64,000 nt of DNA from Pseudoflavitalea sp. G-6-1-2 (GTDB lineage Bacteria; Bacteroidota; Bacteroidia; Chitinophagales; Chitinophagaceae). This document shows positions 53,267-63,169 of this stretch, in pieces. The notes under the pieces were generated by a model, which was not told the DNA's origin, did no database searches, and worked only from the letters and a program-made list of their open reading frames with translations. Positions within the stretch are counted from its first letter, which is position 1. Every line of letters begins with the position of its first letter. Made by a program: the position numbers and the translations under genes. The DNA is taken from assembly GCF_012927185.1 (NCBI RefSeq), contig NZ_JABBGB010000002.1:992001-1056000 (forward strand). The letters are read 5' to 3'.

Positions 53267-56200
53267 TTAGAAGGTGCATTTGAGGTTGATACCAAAGCTG
53301 CGGGTAGCAGGGAAACCAAATGCATCGATACCTGTACCGCCTGCATTTACACCAGCCACCTGTTCAGGATCGAATGGTGCGTCGCGCTTGAAGAAGAACA
53401 GGTTATTGCCAATCAATCCAACCCTCATATCTTTTATCACATTTCCTTTAATAGGCAGTTTGTAAGAAATAGAGATCTCGCGCATGCGAATAGCTGTTGC
53501 ACTGTAAGAATAGGCAGCGCCGGCAGGTGTTTTGCCACCAATGGATGTGTAGTACTTTTCAGCATCCACATCTGCACTGAAAGGTTTTCCTTCCTGATCC
53601 ACCCCACTTACTTTCACTTTGCCTCCTGCATTTCTTACATCAGCTGTGCGTTGGCTAACACCCATCTGATCGAGATAACCTTCTGTGATGCTCAGCACTT
53701 TTCCACCGAATTTTCCGTCGATCAGGAAACTGAGTGTAAAGTTTTTGAAGTTAATACTATTACTCCATCCCAGCATGAATTTGGGGGCAGGATTTCCAAT
53801 GAGGCTATCGATAGCGTAATCAGGTAAACCTGTTGCCTTGTCGTACACCACATTACCGTTTCCGTCGGTTCTGAAAGTACGACCATACAGGTCTCCGAAA
53901 GAGCCGCCTTGTTTAAGTTTGGTGTATCCGCCGCTGAATTGCATACCGTATTTGGCAGTTGCTGCATCTTTCACCAGCGATGGCAATACTTCAACAATTT
54001 TGTTTTTGTTGGCTGATGCATTGATGGTGGTTGTCCAGCTGAAATCCCTGGTGCTCACAGGTTTGGCAGTAACAGAAACTTCAAAACCGGTATTCTGGAT
54101 GAGGCCTGCATTCACATCCACAGCAGAGTTCGCCTCGCCTGGAATAGATACAGCAGTGAAGAACTGATTGTACACTCTGGAACGATACCAGGTGAAATCG
54201 AAGGAGAGTTTGTTATCGAGGAAACTCCACTGGGTTCCAATCTCCAGCGATTTGTTCTTCTCTGGTTTCAGTTCAAGTGCTGGGTTTGCAGAAGGAATAC
54301 TTACAGGAGGAACGGATGTTCCGCCATTCTGGAAAGTATACAGCGGCTGCGTAAAGAATGCTCCGATATCGTTACCCACTACAGCATATGAAGCGCGCAC
54401 TTTGGCGAAGTTCACCGAAGCAGGCATGTTGAAGATCTCACTCAGCACAGCGCCTGCACCTACTGAATAATAGTTGTATCCTTTTTTCTTTGCCGAGGTG
54501 AATGCGAGTGTTGAAGACCAGTCGTTACGATCACTCAGATCGAGGAAGAATTTATTCTGCCAGTTCAACTGCACACTTCCGAAGATCGACTGTACCTGAC
54601 GGCTGATAGCAGGCGTATTCAGGATGTTGAAAGAAGTATGAGTCCGATCGAGCGCTGATTCAAGAAATACATTGGGCACAGAAGGTGTACCGTTTATTTC
54701 GAGCACGCGGTCGCGCTGATCCTGAATGGAGGTACCCAGCGTGAAACCGATGTTCAGATCCTGAGATACTTTTCTTTCACCGAGTAACAACACATCGCCA
54801 TAGAGCGCTGTATTGGTTCCTCTTCTGGTTCTGAGTGTACCATTCGGATACGCAAGCGTAGCCTGCGTTGTAGCGTAAATATCACGTTCGTAATCCGTGA
54901 GGAACTTGCTGTAGTTCCCTCTTGCCTGAATGCTGAGCCAGCTGTTCAGCAGATACTTGAGTGAAAGAGATGCATACACATTCTGAATTTTGTTGTCAAC
55001 CGGATTGCGGTGCAACACCCAGAAAGGGTTCTGCTGGTAATCCTGTCCGGCCCATGCATCTGCACCGGTGGATTGCTGTTTTTCCCAGTTGATATTCCAC
55101 CAGCGCTGTGCCATCAGGTAACGGCTGTCGGAGAAATATTCAAAGTTCTTGAAAGAGTTGTAATCCTGTCCGCGCGGAATCAGATAGAGACCGGTGAGCG
55201 GATTGAAATACACCCCTGGGTTCAGTCTGTTATGTGCTTTCTGAATGCTTCCGAGGAAGGTAGCTTCGAGTATAAGCTTATCGTTCAGCAGTTTGTTGGT
55301 CTGGCGGAAACTCAGTGTATGCTGACCAAATGTGCTCGTTGGCAGAATGCCTTTGTTGGTTGTATTCGAATAAGAAAGATAGTTGGAAGAACGCTCGTTG
55401 CCGGAAGTAAGGCTGATGCTGTTGATGTAAGTAACCCCTGTTTGAAAGAAGTCTTTCACATAATCTTTGCTCAGTTTTGAATCGCCTTTGGCACCCCAGC
55501 TCGATTCAGAACCAGTGGTAACATCCGTTCCCGGAGTCTTCTGAAGATATTCAGTCTGCAGCTTCGGAAGAATGGATGCACGATCCATCGTTACGCTGCT
55601 GCTGAAATCTACTTTGCTGGTTCCTGATTTTCCTTTTTTGGTGGTGATCAGTACCACACCGTTACTGCCCTGGCTTCCGTACAACGCAGATGCGGAGGCA
55701 CCTTTCAGTACGTTGATGCTCTCGATATCTTCGGGGTTGAGCGAGCTCATGATATCACCGGGATCGGGCATATTGTTGTACAGTCCGGGATCTGGTCCAC
55801 CGATGGGATTCAGAATAGGCATACCATCTATCACATAGAGGGGCTGGCTGTTGCGGGTAGATTTATCACCACGGATCACCACACGAACGGAACCACCGGG
55901 GCCGCCTGATGTGCGGTTCACCTGCACACCTGCGATCTTACCGGCCAGGCTGTTCACTACGTTGGTGTTCTTTACGGTAGTGAGCTCCTGCGTGTTCACG
56001 CTTTGCGTGCTGTACGTAAGAGTACGCTGCTTTCTGCCGATACCCAACGCTGTTACCACAACGGCATCCAGACTTCTGGGATCGGTTACCAGCGCCACAT
56101 CCACGGATGTTTCAGTAGCCGATACTTCAATAGTTTGTGGAGTATAACCGATGGCACTAACGGTAATGGATACCTTGCCATCCTGAACCGGGAGAGAGAA

Positions 56201-56371
56201 CCGGCCATCATTGTCGGTTGATGTGCCTCCGGTAGCGTTGTTGATCTTAACGCTGGCCGCAGGAATCCCCTTTCCTTCGTTGTTGAGAACCCTGCCTTTG
56301 AGGGTCCGTCCCTGTGCTGCAGCGCATAGACTGGCAAATGCACAAAGAACAGTCAGTAATAGTTTTGTCAT
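53267..56371 (-). CDS. SusC/RagA TonB-linked outer-membrane transporter (second copy)
   Basis: A 1034 aa TonB-dependent transporter starting at ATG 56371 (MTKLLLTVLCAFASLCAAAQ signal). Next come a carboxypeptidase-regulatory-like domain (about 22-105; GRVLNNEGKGIPAASVKIN), the TonB-box/plug region (VVVTALGIGRKQRTLTYSTQ, about 105-125; RGDKSTRNSQPLYVIDGMPI; SINVLKGASASALYGSQGSNGV) and a 22-strand barrel ending RSFGINLKCTF. It imports glycan captured by the SusD encoded 31 bp downstream. It lacks the STN domain of the upstream paralogue and is closely related to it throughout. Confidence 0.94.
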   Translation of the reverse strand: MTKLLLTVLCAFASLCAAAQGRTLKGRVLNNEGKGIPAASVKINNATGGTSTDNDGRFSLPVQDGKVSITVSAIGYTPQTIEVSATETSVDVALVTDPRSLDAVVVTALGIGRKQRTLTYSTQSVNTQELTTVKNTNVVNSLAGKIAGVQVNRTSGGPGGSVRVVIRGDKSTRNSQPLYVIDGMPILNPIGGPDPGLYNNMPDPGDIMSSLNPEDIESINVLKGASASALYGSQGSNGVVLITTKKGKSGTSKVDFSSSVTMDRASILPKLQTEYLQKTPGTDVTTGSESSWGAKGDSKLSKDYVKDFFQTGVTYINSISLTSGNERSSNYLSYSNTTNKGILPTSTFGQHTLSFRQTNKLLNDKLILEATFLGSIQKAHNRLNPGVYFNPLTGLYLIPRGQDYNSFKNFEYFSDSRYLMAQRWWNINWEKQQSTGADAWAGQDYQQNPFWVLHRNPVDNKIQNVYASLSLKYLLNSWLSIQARGNYSKFLTDYERDIYATTQATLAYPNGTLRTRRGTNTALYGDVLLLGERKVSQDLNIGFTLGTSIQDQRDRVLEINGTPSVPNVFLESALDRTHTSFNILNTPAISRQVQSIFGSVQLNWQNKFFLDLSDRNDWSSTLAFTSAKKKGYNYYSVGAGAVLSEIFNMPASVNFAKVRASYAVVGNDIGAFFTQPLYTFQNGGTSVPPVSIPSANPALELKPEKNKSLEIGTQWSFLDNKLSFDFTWYRSRVYNQFFTAVSIPGEANSAVDVNAGLIQNTGFEVSVTAKPVSTRDFSWTTTINASANKNKIVEVLPSLVKDAATAKYGMQFSGGYTKLKQGGSFGDLYGRTFRTDGNGNVVYDKATGLPDYAIDSLIGNPAPKFMLGWSNSINFKNFTLSFLIDGKFGGKVLSITEGYLDQMGVSQRTADVRNAGGKVKVSGVDQEGKPFSADVDAEKYYTSIGGKTPAGAAYSYSATAIRMREISISYKLPIKGNVIKDMRVGLIGNNLFFFKRDAPFDPEQVAGVNAGGTGIDAFGFPATRSFGINLKCTF

Positions 56372-56481
56372 AAGCAATCGTCTTTAAACAGTTATTACGT
56401 GTTGGTTAATAATCAGGCAACTGAAAAGACTCATGCCAGACAGGTTGGTACCTATCCCGCTTAAAATATTTTTTTACAGCA

Positions 56482-59400
56482 TCAGAACGAACACTTGAAA
56501 AACAGCCCGATACTCCGGAAAGCAGGCATGCCGAAGGTATCCACCCCTACTCCGTTGGGGTTAACACCAGCCACCTGTTCCGGGTCGTAAGGCGCTTTGA
56601 GATAAAAGAAAAGAAGATTGCTGCCGGTGACTCCGAACGACAGTTCTTTAAGCAGTTTATTGTCAGGAGAAATTGCATAGGCGAAGTAGCACTCCCGTAG
56701 GCGGACGGCAGTAGCATCGTGCAGATACATTTCATCAACCGGCCCTTTGCCACCGATTGTCTGATAGAAAGTTTTTGCATCCACGGGGTTTGTGTAAGGT
56801 GCACCATTGATGTCTACGAGATCGTTCAGCATCACCATCCGGTTATTGGCAGCGGACTTTTCGCTCACGCCCATCTGATCGAGATAACCTTCGGTTTTAC
56901 TCAGCACTTTGCCCCCGAATTTTCCGTCGATGAGAAAGCTGAAAGTAAAACGTTTCATGGTAAAAACGTTCTTCCAGCCCACAATCAGTTTAGGATTGGG
57001 ATTGCCGAGATAAGCATTGTCCACTGTGTAGGGCACGCCGTTAACCGGATTCACCACAACAGATCCTTTTTCGTCGCGTCGCAGCTTTCTTCCATAGAGA
57101 TCGCCGTAGGCGCCGCCTTTTTTCAGTACTCCCTCGAAGTTGTCTGTTCCCTGATACAAAATATAATACTGATCCTCAGGAGAAGAGATAAACCCCGTGT
57201 TGAAGAGTTCTACTATTTTATTTTGATTGGAAGAAACATTGAAAGTGGTTTGCCAGCTGAAACGCTTGCTGCTGAAGGGTTTCCAGTTCATGATCGCTTC
57301 AAAGCCTGTATTCTGGATATTGCCTGCATTGATATCGGCATACCCTCCGGTTCCAAGCCCCGGCGGCACTGTTACCCTTTTGAAATACTGATTGATGATA
57401 TTCGACTTGTACCAGGTGAAATCGAAACTCATCCATCCGTCGCGCAGCATTATCTGTGCGCCCAACTCGATGGACCTGTTCTTTTCCGGTTTGAGGTAGT
57501 ATCCCGGAATAGTGATGGTGGAACTGGTTGGCGGAATCACCGTTCCTCCATTGCCGAAGATGTTCAGCGGTTTGGTACTGAATGGCGCAATATCATTTCC
57601 TACAATGGCATACGATGCGCGCAGTTTGGCAAAGCTGATCAGCGAAGGCAGTTCTATCAGTTCACTCAAAACCGCTCCTGCACCTATAGAATAATAATTG
57701 TATCCTTTTCGCTTAGTGGGCGTAAAAGCTAGTGTAGACGACCAGTCGTTGCGATCTGCGAGATCGAGGAAGAGCTTGTTCTTATAGTTCAGCTGAACGT
57801 TCGCAAACAGGGATTGTATCTGTCTGCTCACCGCTCCATTCCGGATATCGAATGCACTGTTATTGCGATCGATGGCCGATTCGAGAAACACATTGGCAAC
57901 AGAAGGAGAACCGTTGATGAAACTGGATTTACCTGTCTGATGCTGTATCGATGCACCCGCCGTGAAACCTGCGGTGAGATCTTTATTCAGCGCTCTTTCG
58001 CCAAGCAATATCATGTCTCCGTAATAGGTAGTATTCTCTGCGCGCACTTTCCGGAGCATGCCGTTCGGGCTGCTCAATGTGGCCTGCGTTGTGGCAAAGA
58101 GATGTCGCTCATACTCCACGATAAAGTTGTTGAGATTTCCTCTGGCCTGCACCGAGAGCCAGCTATTGGCCTGATATTTCAAAGCAGCTGATGCGTATAC
58201 ATTCTGATTGTGATTGTCCACCGGATTTCTTTGCAGCACCCAGTAAGGATTCTGCTGGTAATCCTGTCCACCCCATCCACCATTCACCAGGTCTTTATCG
58301 TGATCGATATTCCACCAGCGCTGCGCATTCAGGTAGCGGGATGGAGAAAAATATTCAAAGTTTTTGTAGCTATCGAAATCGAGTCCGCGTGGGAAAAGAT
58401 AGAGACCCGTCAACGGATTGAAGTACACACCCGGCGTAAGTCTGTTATGCGCCCGCTGAAGTGAACCGAGGGCACTGGCTTCAACTGTAAGTTTATCGCC
58501 AATCAGTTTGCTGGTTTGCCTGAAACTTAGTGTATGCTGGCGGAATGTACTGGTTGGCAGAATGCCTTTATTCTCCGTATTCGAATAAGAAAAATAATTG
58601 GAAGACCGCTCATTGCCCGAAGTAATGCCAACGCTGTTGATGAAGGTAAAACCCGTCTGAAAAAAATCTTTCAGATAATTGCGGCCGGGCTGTGTAGCTG
58701 TTTTTGCACCCCAGCTGTCTTCACTGCCCGGACTGGTGGCAGTTGCAGGAGTAGACTGCGCATAATCGTACTGAAGCTTAGGCAAAACCGACACCTGATC
58801 TACACTCGCATTGCTCGAAAAATCAACGCGGCTGGTGCCGTTCTTGCCCTTTCTGGTGGTAATGAGAATAACGCCGTTGCTGCCCTGACTTCCGTACAGC
58901 GCTGAAGCTGAAGCGCCTTTCAGCACATTCACACTTTCAATATCATCGGGGTTTACGGTACTGATGATGTCGCCTGCATCCGGACCGGCATTGTACAACC
59001 CGGCATCGGGTCCACCGATGGGATTGATGATCGGCATGCCATCGATCACATAGAGCGGTTGACTGTTGCGGGTTGATTTATCGCCGCGGATCACCACACG
59101 TACAGAACCGCCTACTCCGCCTGATGTACGGTTGATCTGCACTCCAGCCACTTTACCATTGAGACTGTTAACGACATTGGTATTTTTTACAGTGTTGAGC
59201 TCCTGCCTGCCGATAGATTGCGTGCTGTAGGTAAGTGATCTCGCCTTGCGGCTGATACCAAGAGCAGTGATGGTGATCTCGGAGAGATTGTTACTGTTTT
59301 TTTGCAACCGGAAGATCAATTCACTACCGGCAGTTGCTGCATTGAATTTCTTTTCTTCGGCAACATATCCTACAACAGATGCCACCACGGTTACTTCTCC

Positions 59401-59856
59401 GCAACCCATCCTGTCTATTTCAAAACTGCCACCGACGCCGGAAGCAACTCCTTTCTTTCCTTGTTTTATCAGTACCGATGCGCCTTCCAGCGGATGGCCA
59501 TCTTCGTCGTACACAAATCCTTTGATGGTGCAATTGTTTTCAGGCTGCTCCGGTTCGGGTTCTTTTTCTTTGATCACTATTATTTTGTCGGTGATCACAT
59601 AGGTAAGCGGAAGGCCTTTGAGACAGAAGTCGAGCACTTCTTTCAGGTCTGCATCGTGCATGCTGATGCTGATATCCGGCGCACGTTTGATGAGGCGGTT
59701 ATCGTAGAGAATGGAAAAACCGGTCTGTTGCTGAACGGCATTGAATACTTTTCTGAGCGATATATTGGAATGGGCAATACTTACCCTTTGCGCTTTTAAG
59801 GAGGGGCATACAAACACAAATACTATCAGCAGCAGTAATGGAACAGCAAATCGCAT
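56482..59856 (-). CDS. SusC/RagA TonB-linked transporter with N-terminal STN signalling domain (first copy)
   Basis: An 1124 aa protein: signal peptide MRFAVPLLLLIVFVFVCPSLKAQ, STN (secretin/TonB N-terminus) domain (about 24-95; ISLRKVFNAVQQQTGFSILYDNRLI), regulatory-like domain (about 108-190), plug with GGSVRVVIRGDKSTRNSQ and NVLKGASASALYGSQGSNGV, and a barrel ending RSIGLFFKCSF. The STN domain contacts the FecR anti-sigma factor, encoded 49 bp upstream, so this copy can sense substrate and switch on the locus. It is paralogous to the next gene along its full plug and barrel. No SusD follows it directly. Confidence 0.94.
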   Translation of the reverse strand: MRFAVPLLLLIVFVFVCPSLKAQRVSIAHSNISLRKVFNAVQQQTGFSILYDNRLIKRAPDISISMHDADLKEVLDFCLKGLPLTYVITDKIIVIKEKEPEPEQPENNCTIKGFVYDEDGHPLEGASVLIKQGKKGVASGVGGSFEIDRMGCGEVTVVASVVGYVAEEKKFNAATAGSELIFRLQKNSNNLSEITITALGISRKARSLTYSTQSIGRQELNTVKNTNVVNSLNGKVAGVQINRTSGGVGGSVRVVIRGDKSTRNSQPLYVIDGMPIINPIGGPDAGLYNAGPDAGDIISTVNPDDIESVNVLKGASASALYGSQGSNGVILITTRKGKNGTSRVDFSSNASVDQVSVLPKLQYDYAQSTPATATSPGSEDSWGAKTATQPGRNYLKDFFQTGFTFINSVGITSGNERSSNYFSYSNTENKGILPTSTFRQHTLSFRQTSKLIGDKLTVEASALGSLQRAHNRLTPGVYFNPLTGLYLFPRGLDFDSYKNFEYFSPSRYLNAQRWWNIDHDKDLVNGGWGGQDYQQNPYWVLQRNPVDNHNQNVYASAALKYQANSWLSVQARGNLNNFIVEYERHLFATTQATLSSPNGMLRKVRAENTTYYGDMILLGERALNKDLTAGFTAGASIQHQTGKSSFINGSPSVANVFLESAIDRNNSAFDIRNGAVSRQIQSLFANVQLNYKNKLFLDLADRNDWSSTLAFTPTKRKGYNYYSIGAGAVLSELIELPSLISFAKLRASYAIVGNDIAPFSTKPLNIFGNGGTVIPPTSSTITIPGYYLKPEKNRSIELGAQIMLRDGWMSFDFTWYKSNIINQYFKRVTVPPGLGTGGYADINAGNIQNTGFEAIMNWKPFSSKRFSWQTTFNVSSNQNKIVELFNTGFISSPEDQYYILYQGTDNFEGVLKKGGAYGDLYGRKLRRDEKGSVVVNPVNGVPYTVDNAYLGNPNPKLIVGWKNVFTMKRFTFSFLIDGKFGGKVLSKTEGYLDQMGVSEKSAANNRMVMLNDLVDINGAPYTNPVDAKTFYQTIGGKGPVDEMYLHDATAVRLRECYFAYAISPDNKLLKELSFGVTGSNLLFFYLKAPYDPEQVAGVNPNGVGVDTFGMPAFRSIGLFFKCSF

Positions 59857-59905
59857 GCAGCAAGCAGTTGACTGAAAAATGAACCGGTGAAAAAAAGTTC
59901 GGATA

Positions 59906-61087
59906 CTAAGGTAAGATAACCAATTTATTTTTCTCTATCCTGCATGGGATTCCGCTGATATTAAAGGCGTCCACAATGCTGCTGAGTTTTGTCTGGCGGG
60001 TGATTCTGCCATTGAACTCATTGGATTTCACCGGAGCTTCGAACTGAAGATCAACGTCGTACCAACGGGAGAGCTGGCGCAGGTAAGATTCATCAATTTT
60101 ATTGAACTGGAAGAATCCGTTTTTCCAGGCGATCACTTCTTCGGTATCGAAGTTGCCAACGGAGATATTCTGAGTGGATCTGGAAATGCTGGCCTGCTGT
60201 CCGGGTTTCAGAATGGCAGACCCGGTTCCGGTAATCACTTTCACGGAACCGTCGATGAGGCTTGCTTTTGCGACTGCCTCCTCTTCGTAGGTGTTCAGAT
60301 TGAAACTTGTACCCAGCACCTGTATTTTCAGATTGCCGGATTGTACCATAAAAGGTTTGGCTGCATTTTCGGTGACCTCAAAATATCCTTCGCCCGTGAG
60401 TTCCACCTCTCTGAAGTTGCCGGTAAAGTCTGCCGGATATTTCAATGAGGAAGCAGCATTGAGCCAAACTCTCGTGCCATCGGCCAGCACCAGCACATAG
60501 GTACCTCCTCTGGGAACGCGAACAGTGTTGAAATAAGTACCGGTGTCGGACTGCCCGGCACTGCTGTATTTCAGCTCACCGCGATTGAGGCAGGTTACGG
60601 CAGTTTTTCCCTGCAATGCAATCTTGCCCTGGGTGGCGCTGTCGAGCGGAATCACCGTACCATCAGCCAATGTAAGTGTGGCGATGTCGGTACCGGGTTC
60701 TTTATCGTGTTGCTGAACGGAAACGATATCGGTAGTATTTTTAGAGGAAGTGGATTTCCGCATAAGCCAGAAACTTACCCCTGCAATTATCAGAATGGCG
60801 GCCGCAACGGCTATCTTTTTGTAAAGGCTTATCAGCGTTCCGCGTGTGGCAGTGGTTTGGTCTTCAGGTAATCTGTCGGCCGACAGTATCTCCGCCATCA
60901 TCTGCTGCTGACGCTGCTGCGAAGGCAATGGGGTATCCGCACTGCCGGATTGCAGCTGGCTGGTGATCAGCGTTTCCGCGGCATCGCTTTCGCCCAGAAC
61001 GGCGGTAAGCTCTTCCAGTTCTGCCTCGGAAATGGTCTGCTCATCCATCTTCTTCAGCAATAATGATATGCGTTCTTCCTTGTTCAA
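59906..61087 (-). CDS. FecR family anti-sigma factor
   Basis: Inner-membrane anti-sigma factor relaying the transporter's signal to the ECF sigma factor. I chose a TTG start at 61087 (LNKEERISLLLKKMDEQ), where homologues begin; a GTG at 61147 or ATG at 61048 are alternatives. A cytoplasmic N-terminal region (about 1-90) is followed by one transmembrane helix (IAVAAAILIIAGVSFWL, about 92-108), the periplasmic FecR domain (VRVPRGGTYVLVLADGTRVWLNAASSLKYP, about 190-219; the classic signature) and a C-terminal STN-like/DUF4974 domain (about 320-393). It lies 26-85 bp after the sigma gene, depending on the start. Confidence 0.92.
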   Translation of the reverse strand: MNKEERISLLLKKMDEQTISEAELEELTAVLGESDAAETLITSQLQSGSADTPLPSQQRQQQMMAEILSADRLPEDQTTATRGTLISLYKKIAVAAAILIIAGVSFWLMRKSTSSKNTTDIVSVQQHDKEPGTDIATLTLADGTVIPLDSATQGKIALQGKTAVTCLNRGELKYSSAGQSDTGTYFNTVRVPRGGTYVLVLADGTRVWLNAASSLKYPADFTGNFREVELTGEGYFEVTENAAKPFMVQSGNLKIQVLGTSFNLNTYEEEAVAKASLIDGSVKVITGTGSAILKPGQQASISRSTQNISVGNFDTEEVIAWKNGFFQFNKIDESYLRQLSRWYDVDLQFEAPVKSNEFNGRITRQTKLSSIVDAFNISGIPCRIEKNKLVILP

Positions 61088-61172
61088 AATGATGCTATTG
61101 AGTTTTCGGTACCTGCGTAAATTACAACTGACTAACCGGAACAGCACTGGTACCTATGCTGCCGGAAATTTA

Positions 61173-61778
61173 TTATTGTGCCAGCAATGCCATCAGCGCC
61201 AGTATCAGCTTGGGCTTCACACCGGCATTGTTCAGATACCCTTCGATTGTTTTGAGGGCTCTTACCATTGTATTTTTGACGGATTGTACAGACAGGTTCA
61301 TTTCGCGGGCGATCTCATCGGTTTTCAGTCCACGTTCCCTGCTCAGCAGGTACACCCGCCGTTGTTGAGCGGGCATTTTGCGGATCGCTTCCTTCACCAG
61401 ACTTTCCAGTTTTCTGAAACTCAGCACCTGTTCTGTTTCCTGCGCGTTGATGGCTGCAGCAGCTGATTCCCCGAAAGCCTGTGTGGTCTTATGCCGCATG
61501 GCATCTTTGCGCAACCAGGTGAATGCCTGATGATAGGCAATTCTGAATATCCATGCCCTGGGATTTTCTATCTCAGGCAGTTTATTGCGATAGATCCAGA
61601 GCCGCAAAAAGGTTTCCTGAAAGATATCTTCAGCCACTGCTTCCTGCTTTACGATCTTGAAGATGAGCGGATACAGCTTTGGAAGATAACTTTCAAAGAG
61701 TTGCCTGAAGGCCAGTTCATCGCCATCGGCAATCAGCAGCAGTAGTTCTTTGTCGGGATATGGTTGACTAATATGCAT
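61173..61778 (-). CDS. ECF RNA polymerase sigma factor of the glycan locus
   Basis: A 201 aa ECF sigma factor of the Bacteroidota SusC-linked type. Region 2: LIADGDELAFRQLFESYLPKLYPLIFKIV (about 15-43) and DIFQETFLRLWIYRNKLPEIENPRAWIFRIAYH (about 51-83, with the DxxQE/TFLRLW -10 contact helix). Region 4: KMPAQQRRVYLLSRERGLKTDEIAREMNLSVQSVKNTMVRALKTI (about 134-178). The hydrophobic C-terminal tail (ILALMALLAQ) is common in this group. It is followed directly by fecR and the STN-bearing SusC, forming a sigma/anti-sigma/receptor switch. Its promoter lies in the 187-bp region shared with the divergent DUF4424 gene; no clear box is seen on its side. Confidence 0.94.
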   Translation of the reverse strand: MHISQPYPDKELLLLIADGDELAFRQLFESYLPKLYPLIFKIVKQEAVAEDIFQETFLRLWIYRNKLPEIENPRAWIFRIAYHQAFTWLRKDAMRHKTTQAFGESAAAAINAQETEQVLSFRKLESLVKEAIRKMPAQQRRVYLLSRERGLKTDEIAREMNLSVQSVKNTMVRALKTIEGYLNNAGVKPKLILALMALLAQ

Positions 61779-61905
61779 TCACCAGCTTTTGCTGCATGCA
61801 AGGTTTCGGGTTAATAATCGGTTGTGTTACAAGCAATCTAAAATAAGCGCTTTTTTTTATTTCGGGCAGAAAAACTGAGATAAGGCAGTAACTGTCAATA
61901 CCTGC

Positions 61906-61935
61906 TTGGATAATCCGGGAGCGATTGTAATTTTG
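61906..61935 (+). promoter_or_regulatory. Well-formed promoter of the DUF4424/YARHG gene
   Basis: TTG (61906-61908), a 19-bp spacer and TAATTTTG (61928-61935) match the Bacteroidota -33/-7 consensus in sequence and spacing. The start would be near 61942, about 24 nt before ATG 61966. This is the best promoter match in the window. Confidence 0.65.
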
Positions 61936-61965
61936 AACACCCCAATTCTCTTTTAAACCCTGACC

Positions 61966-63084
61966 ATGAAATCTCTTATCGTTTTTCTATTTCTGCTCGC
62001 TTCGCTCCCCTGTTTTTCAAATGATGGCGCTTATCGCGTAAATGGTAATCAGCTGATTCCGGTATATGAAACCGATATCAGTGTGAAGAAGGAAATACTC
62101 ACCATCAAACGAATCAATGAGCGGTTTGCAACCATCACAGTGAATTATGAATTCTTCAATCCCGGAAAAGGCAAAGAGCTGATAGTTGGGTTTGAAGCAT
62201 ATACACCGTCGGGAGATGTAGACCCATCACCTGTGAACGGACATCATCCGTATATCAGCAAATTCACCGTCAACCTTAACGGGCTGGAAATTCCCTACAA
62301 ATTGGCTTATGTAAAAGATAGCCTGTATTACAAAAACGGGAAATTCAAATCCCTTACACTTGCTCAGGCACAGGCGATGGCCGAAGAAACAGACTATCCC
62401 GAATTCTTCTACGTATACCATTTCAAGGCCGCATTCAAAGAAGGATTGAATACACTTGTTCACACTTACATCGTTGAATTATCGAGCTCCATCACTGATA
62501 ACTATTATCTCAACTATATACTTTCTGCGGCTGGGAGATGGGCTAACAGGCAGATAGACGATTTTACACTGAATATCGATATGGGAGACTTTCAGGATCT
62601 GAATATCAGCAATTCATTTTTCAGGAGGTATAATGAGTGGGAATTAAAAGGCAACGTAAAAGCCATTCAGGAACGCGTAGAAAGCGAAGGAGAGAATCGT
62701 AAATACTACTCGGTTTCCAGATTCTTTATCGAGAAAGGCTCCATTAGTTTCAGTAAGAAAAATTTCAAACCTACCGGAGAATTGCTTCTGGTTGAGCATA
62801 ATGGTTATTACTACAGATGGAACAACGGAGATGATCTTTTCGATTCTAAACGGGATGGGCTCCCCTATCCCATCGAAAGTCAGGATGCTGTAAAAAGGCC
62901 TGCGGACGAGCTTTCCAGAAGAATACTCAAAAATCTTCCCTTTGCAAGAAGAGGGTACATATTCAAAGCGCCCGAACTGCAAAGCTATTTCGAGAAGCAG
63001 CCATGGTACAGAAAAAATGAACAATATCAGCCGGTGTTGGAAAACCTGACCGCTGAAGAAAAGAAATGGCTGTCCACTCTTTAA
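61966..63084 (+). CDS. DUF4424 protein with C-terminal YARHG domain
   Basis: A 372 aa exported protein (signal peptide MKSLIVFLFLLASLPCFS). The main part (about 20-260) follows the DUF4424 pattern: NDGAYRVNGNQLIPVYETDISVKKEILTIKR at the mature start, NYEFFNPGKGKELIVGFE (about 60-77) and YIVELSSSITDNYYLNYIL (about 168-186). The last 55 residues resemble the YARHG domain (LPFARRGYIFKAPELQSYFEKQPWY, about 322-346, with FARRG in place of YARHG), an extracellular module presumed to bind cell-wall or peptide ligands. Function unknown. It is a single-gene unit with a clear promoter and a terminator shared with the convergent oxidoreductase gene. Confidence 0.85.
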   Translation: MKSLIVFLFLLASLPCFSNDGAYRVNGNQLIPVYETDISVKKEILTIKRINERFATITVNYEFFNPGKGKELIVGFEAYTPSGDVDPSPVNGHHPYISKFTVNLNGLEIPYKLAYVKDSLYYKNGKFKSLTLAQAQAMAEETDYPEFFYVYHFKAAFKEGLNTLVHTYIVELSSSITDNYYLNYILSAAGRWANRQIDDFTLNIDMGDFQDLNISNSFFRRYNEWELKGNVKAIQERVESEGENRKYYSVSRFFIEKGSISFSKKNFKPTGELLLVEHNGYYYRWNNGDDLFDSKRDGLPYPIESQDAVKRPADELSRRILKNLPFARRGYIFKAPELQSYFEKQPWYRKNEQYQPVLENLTAEEKKWLSTL

Positions 63085-63120
63085 TAGATGTGCATTCAGA
63101 AAGAATATTCCGTTAACAGA

Positions 63121-63152
63121 AGAAGCCCTGCAATGCAAGGCTTCTTTATTTT
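63121..63152. terminator. Terminator between convergent genes
   Basis: AGAAGCC (63121-63127) pairs with GGCTTCT (63139-63145), with an inner TGCA/TGCA pair; TTATTTTT follows on the plus strand. It is located between the DUF4424 and oxidoreductase stops. Confidence 0.75.
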
Positions 63153-63169
63153 TATGAGCGATTGTTTTA

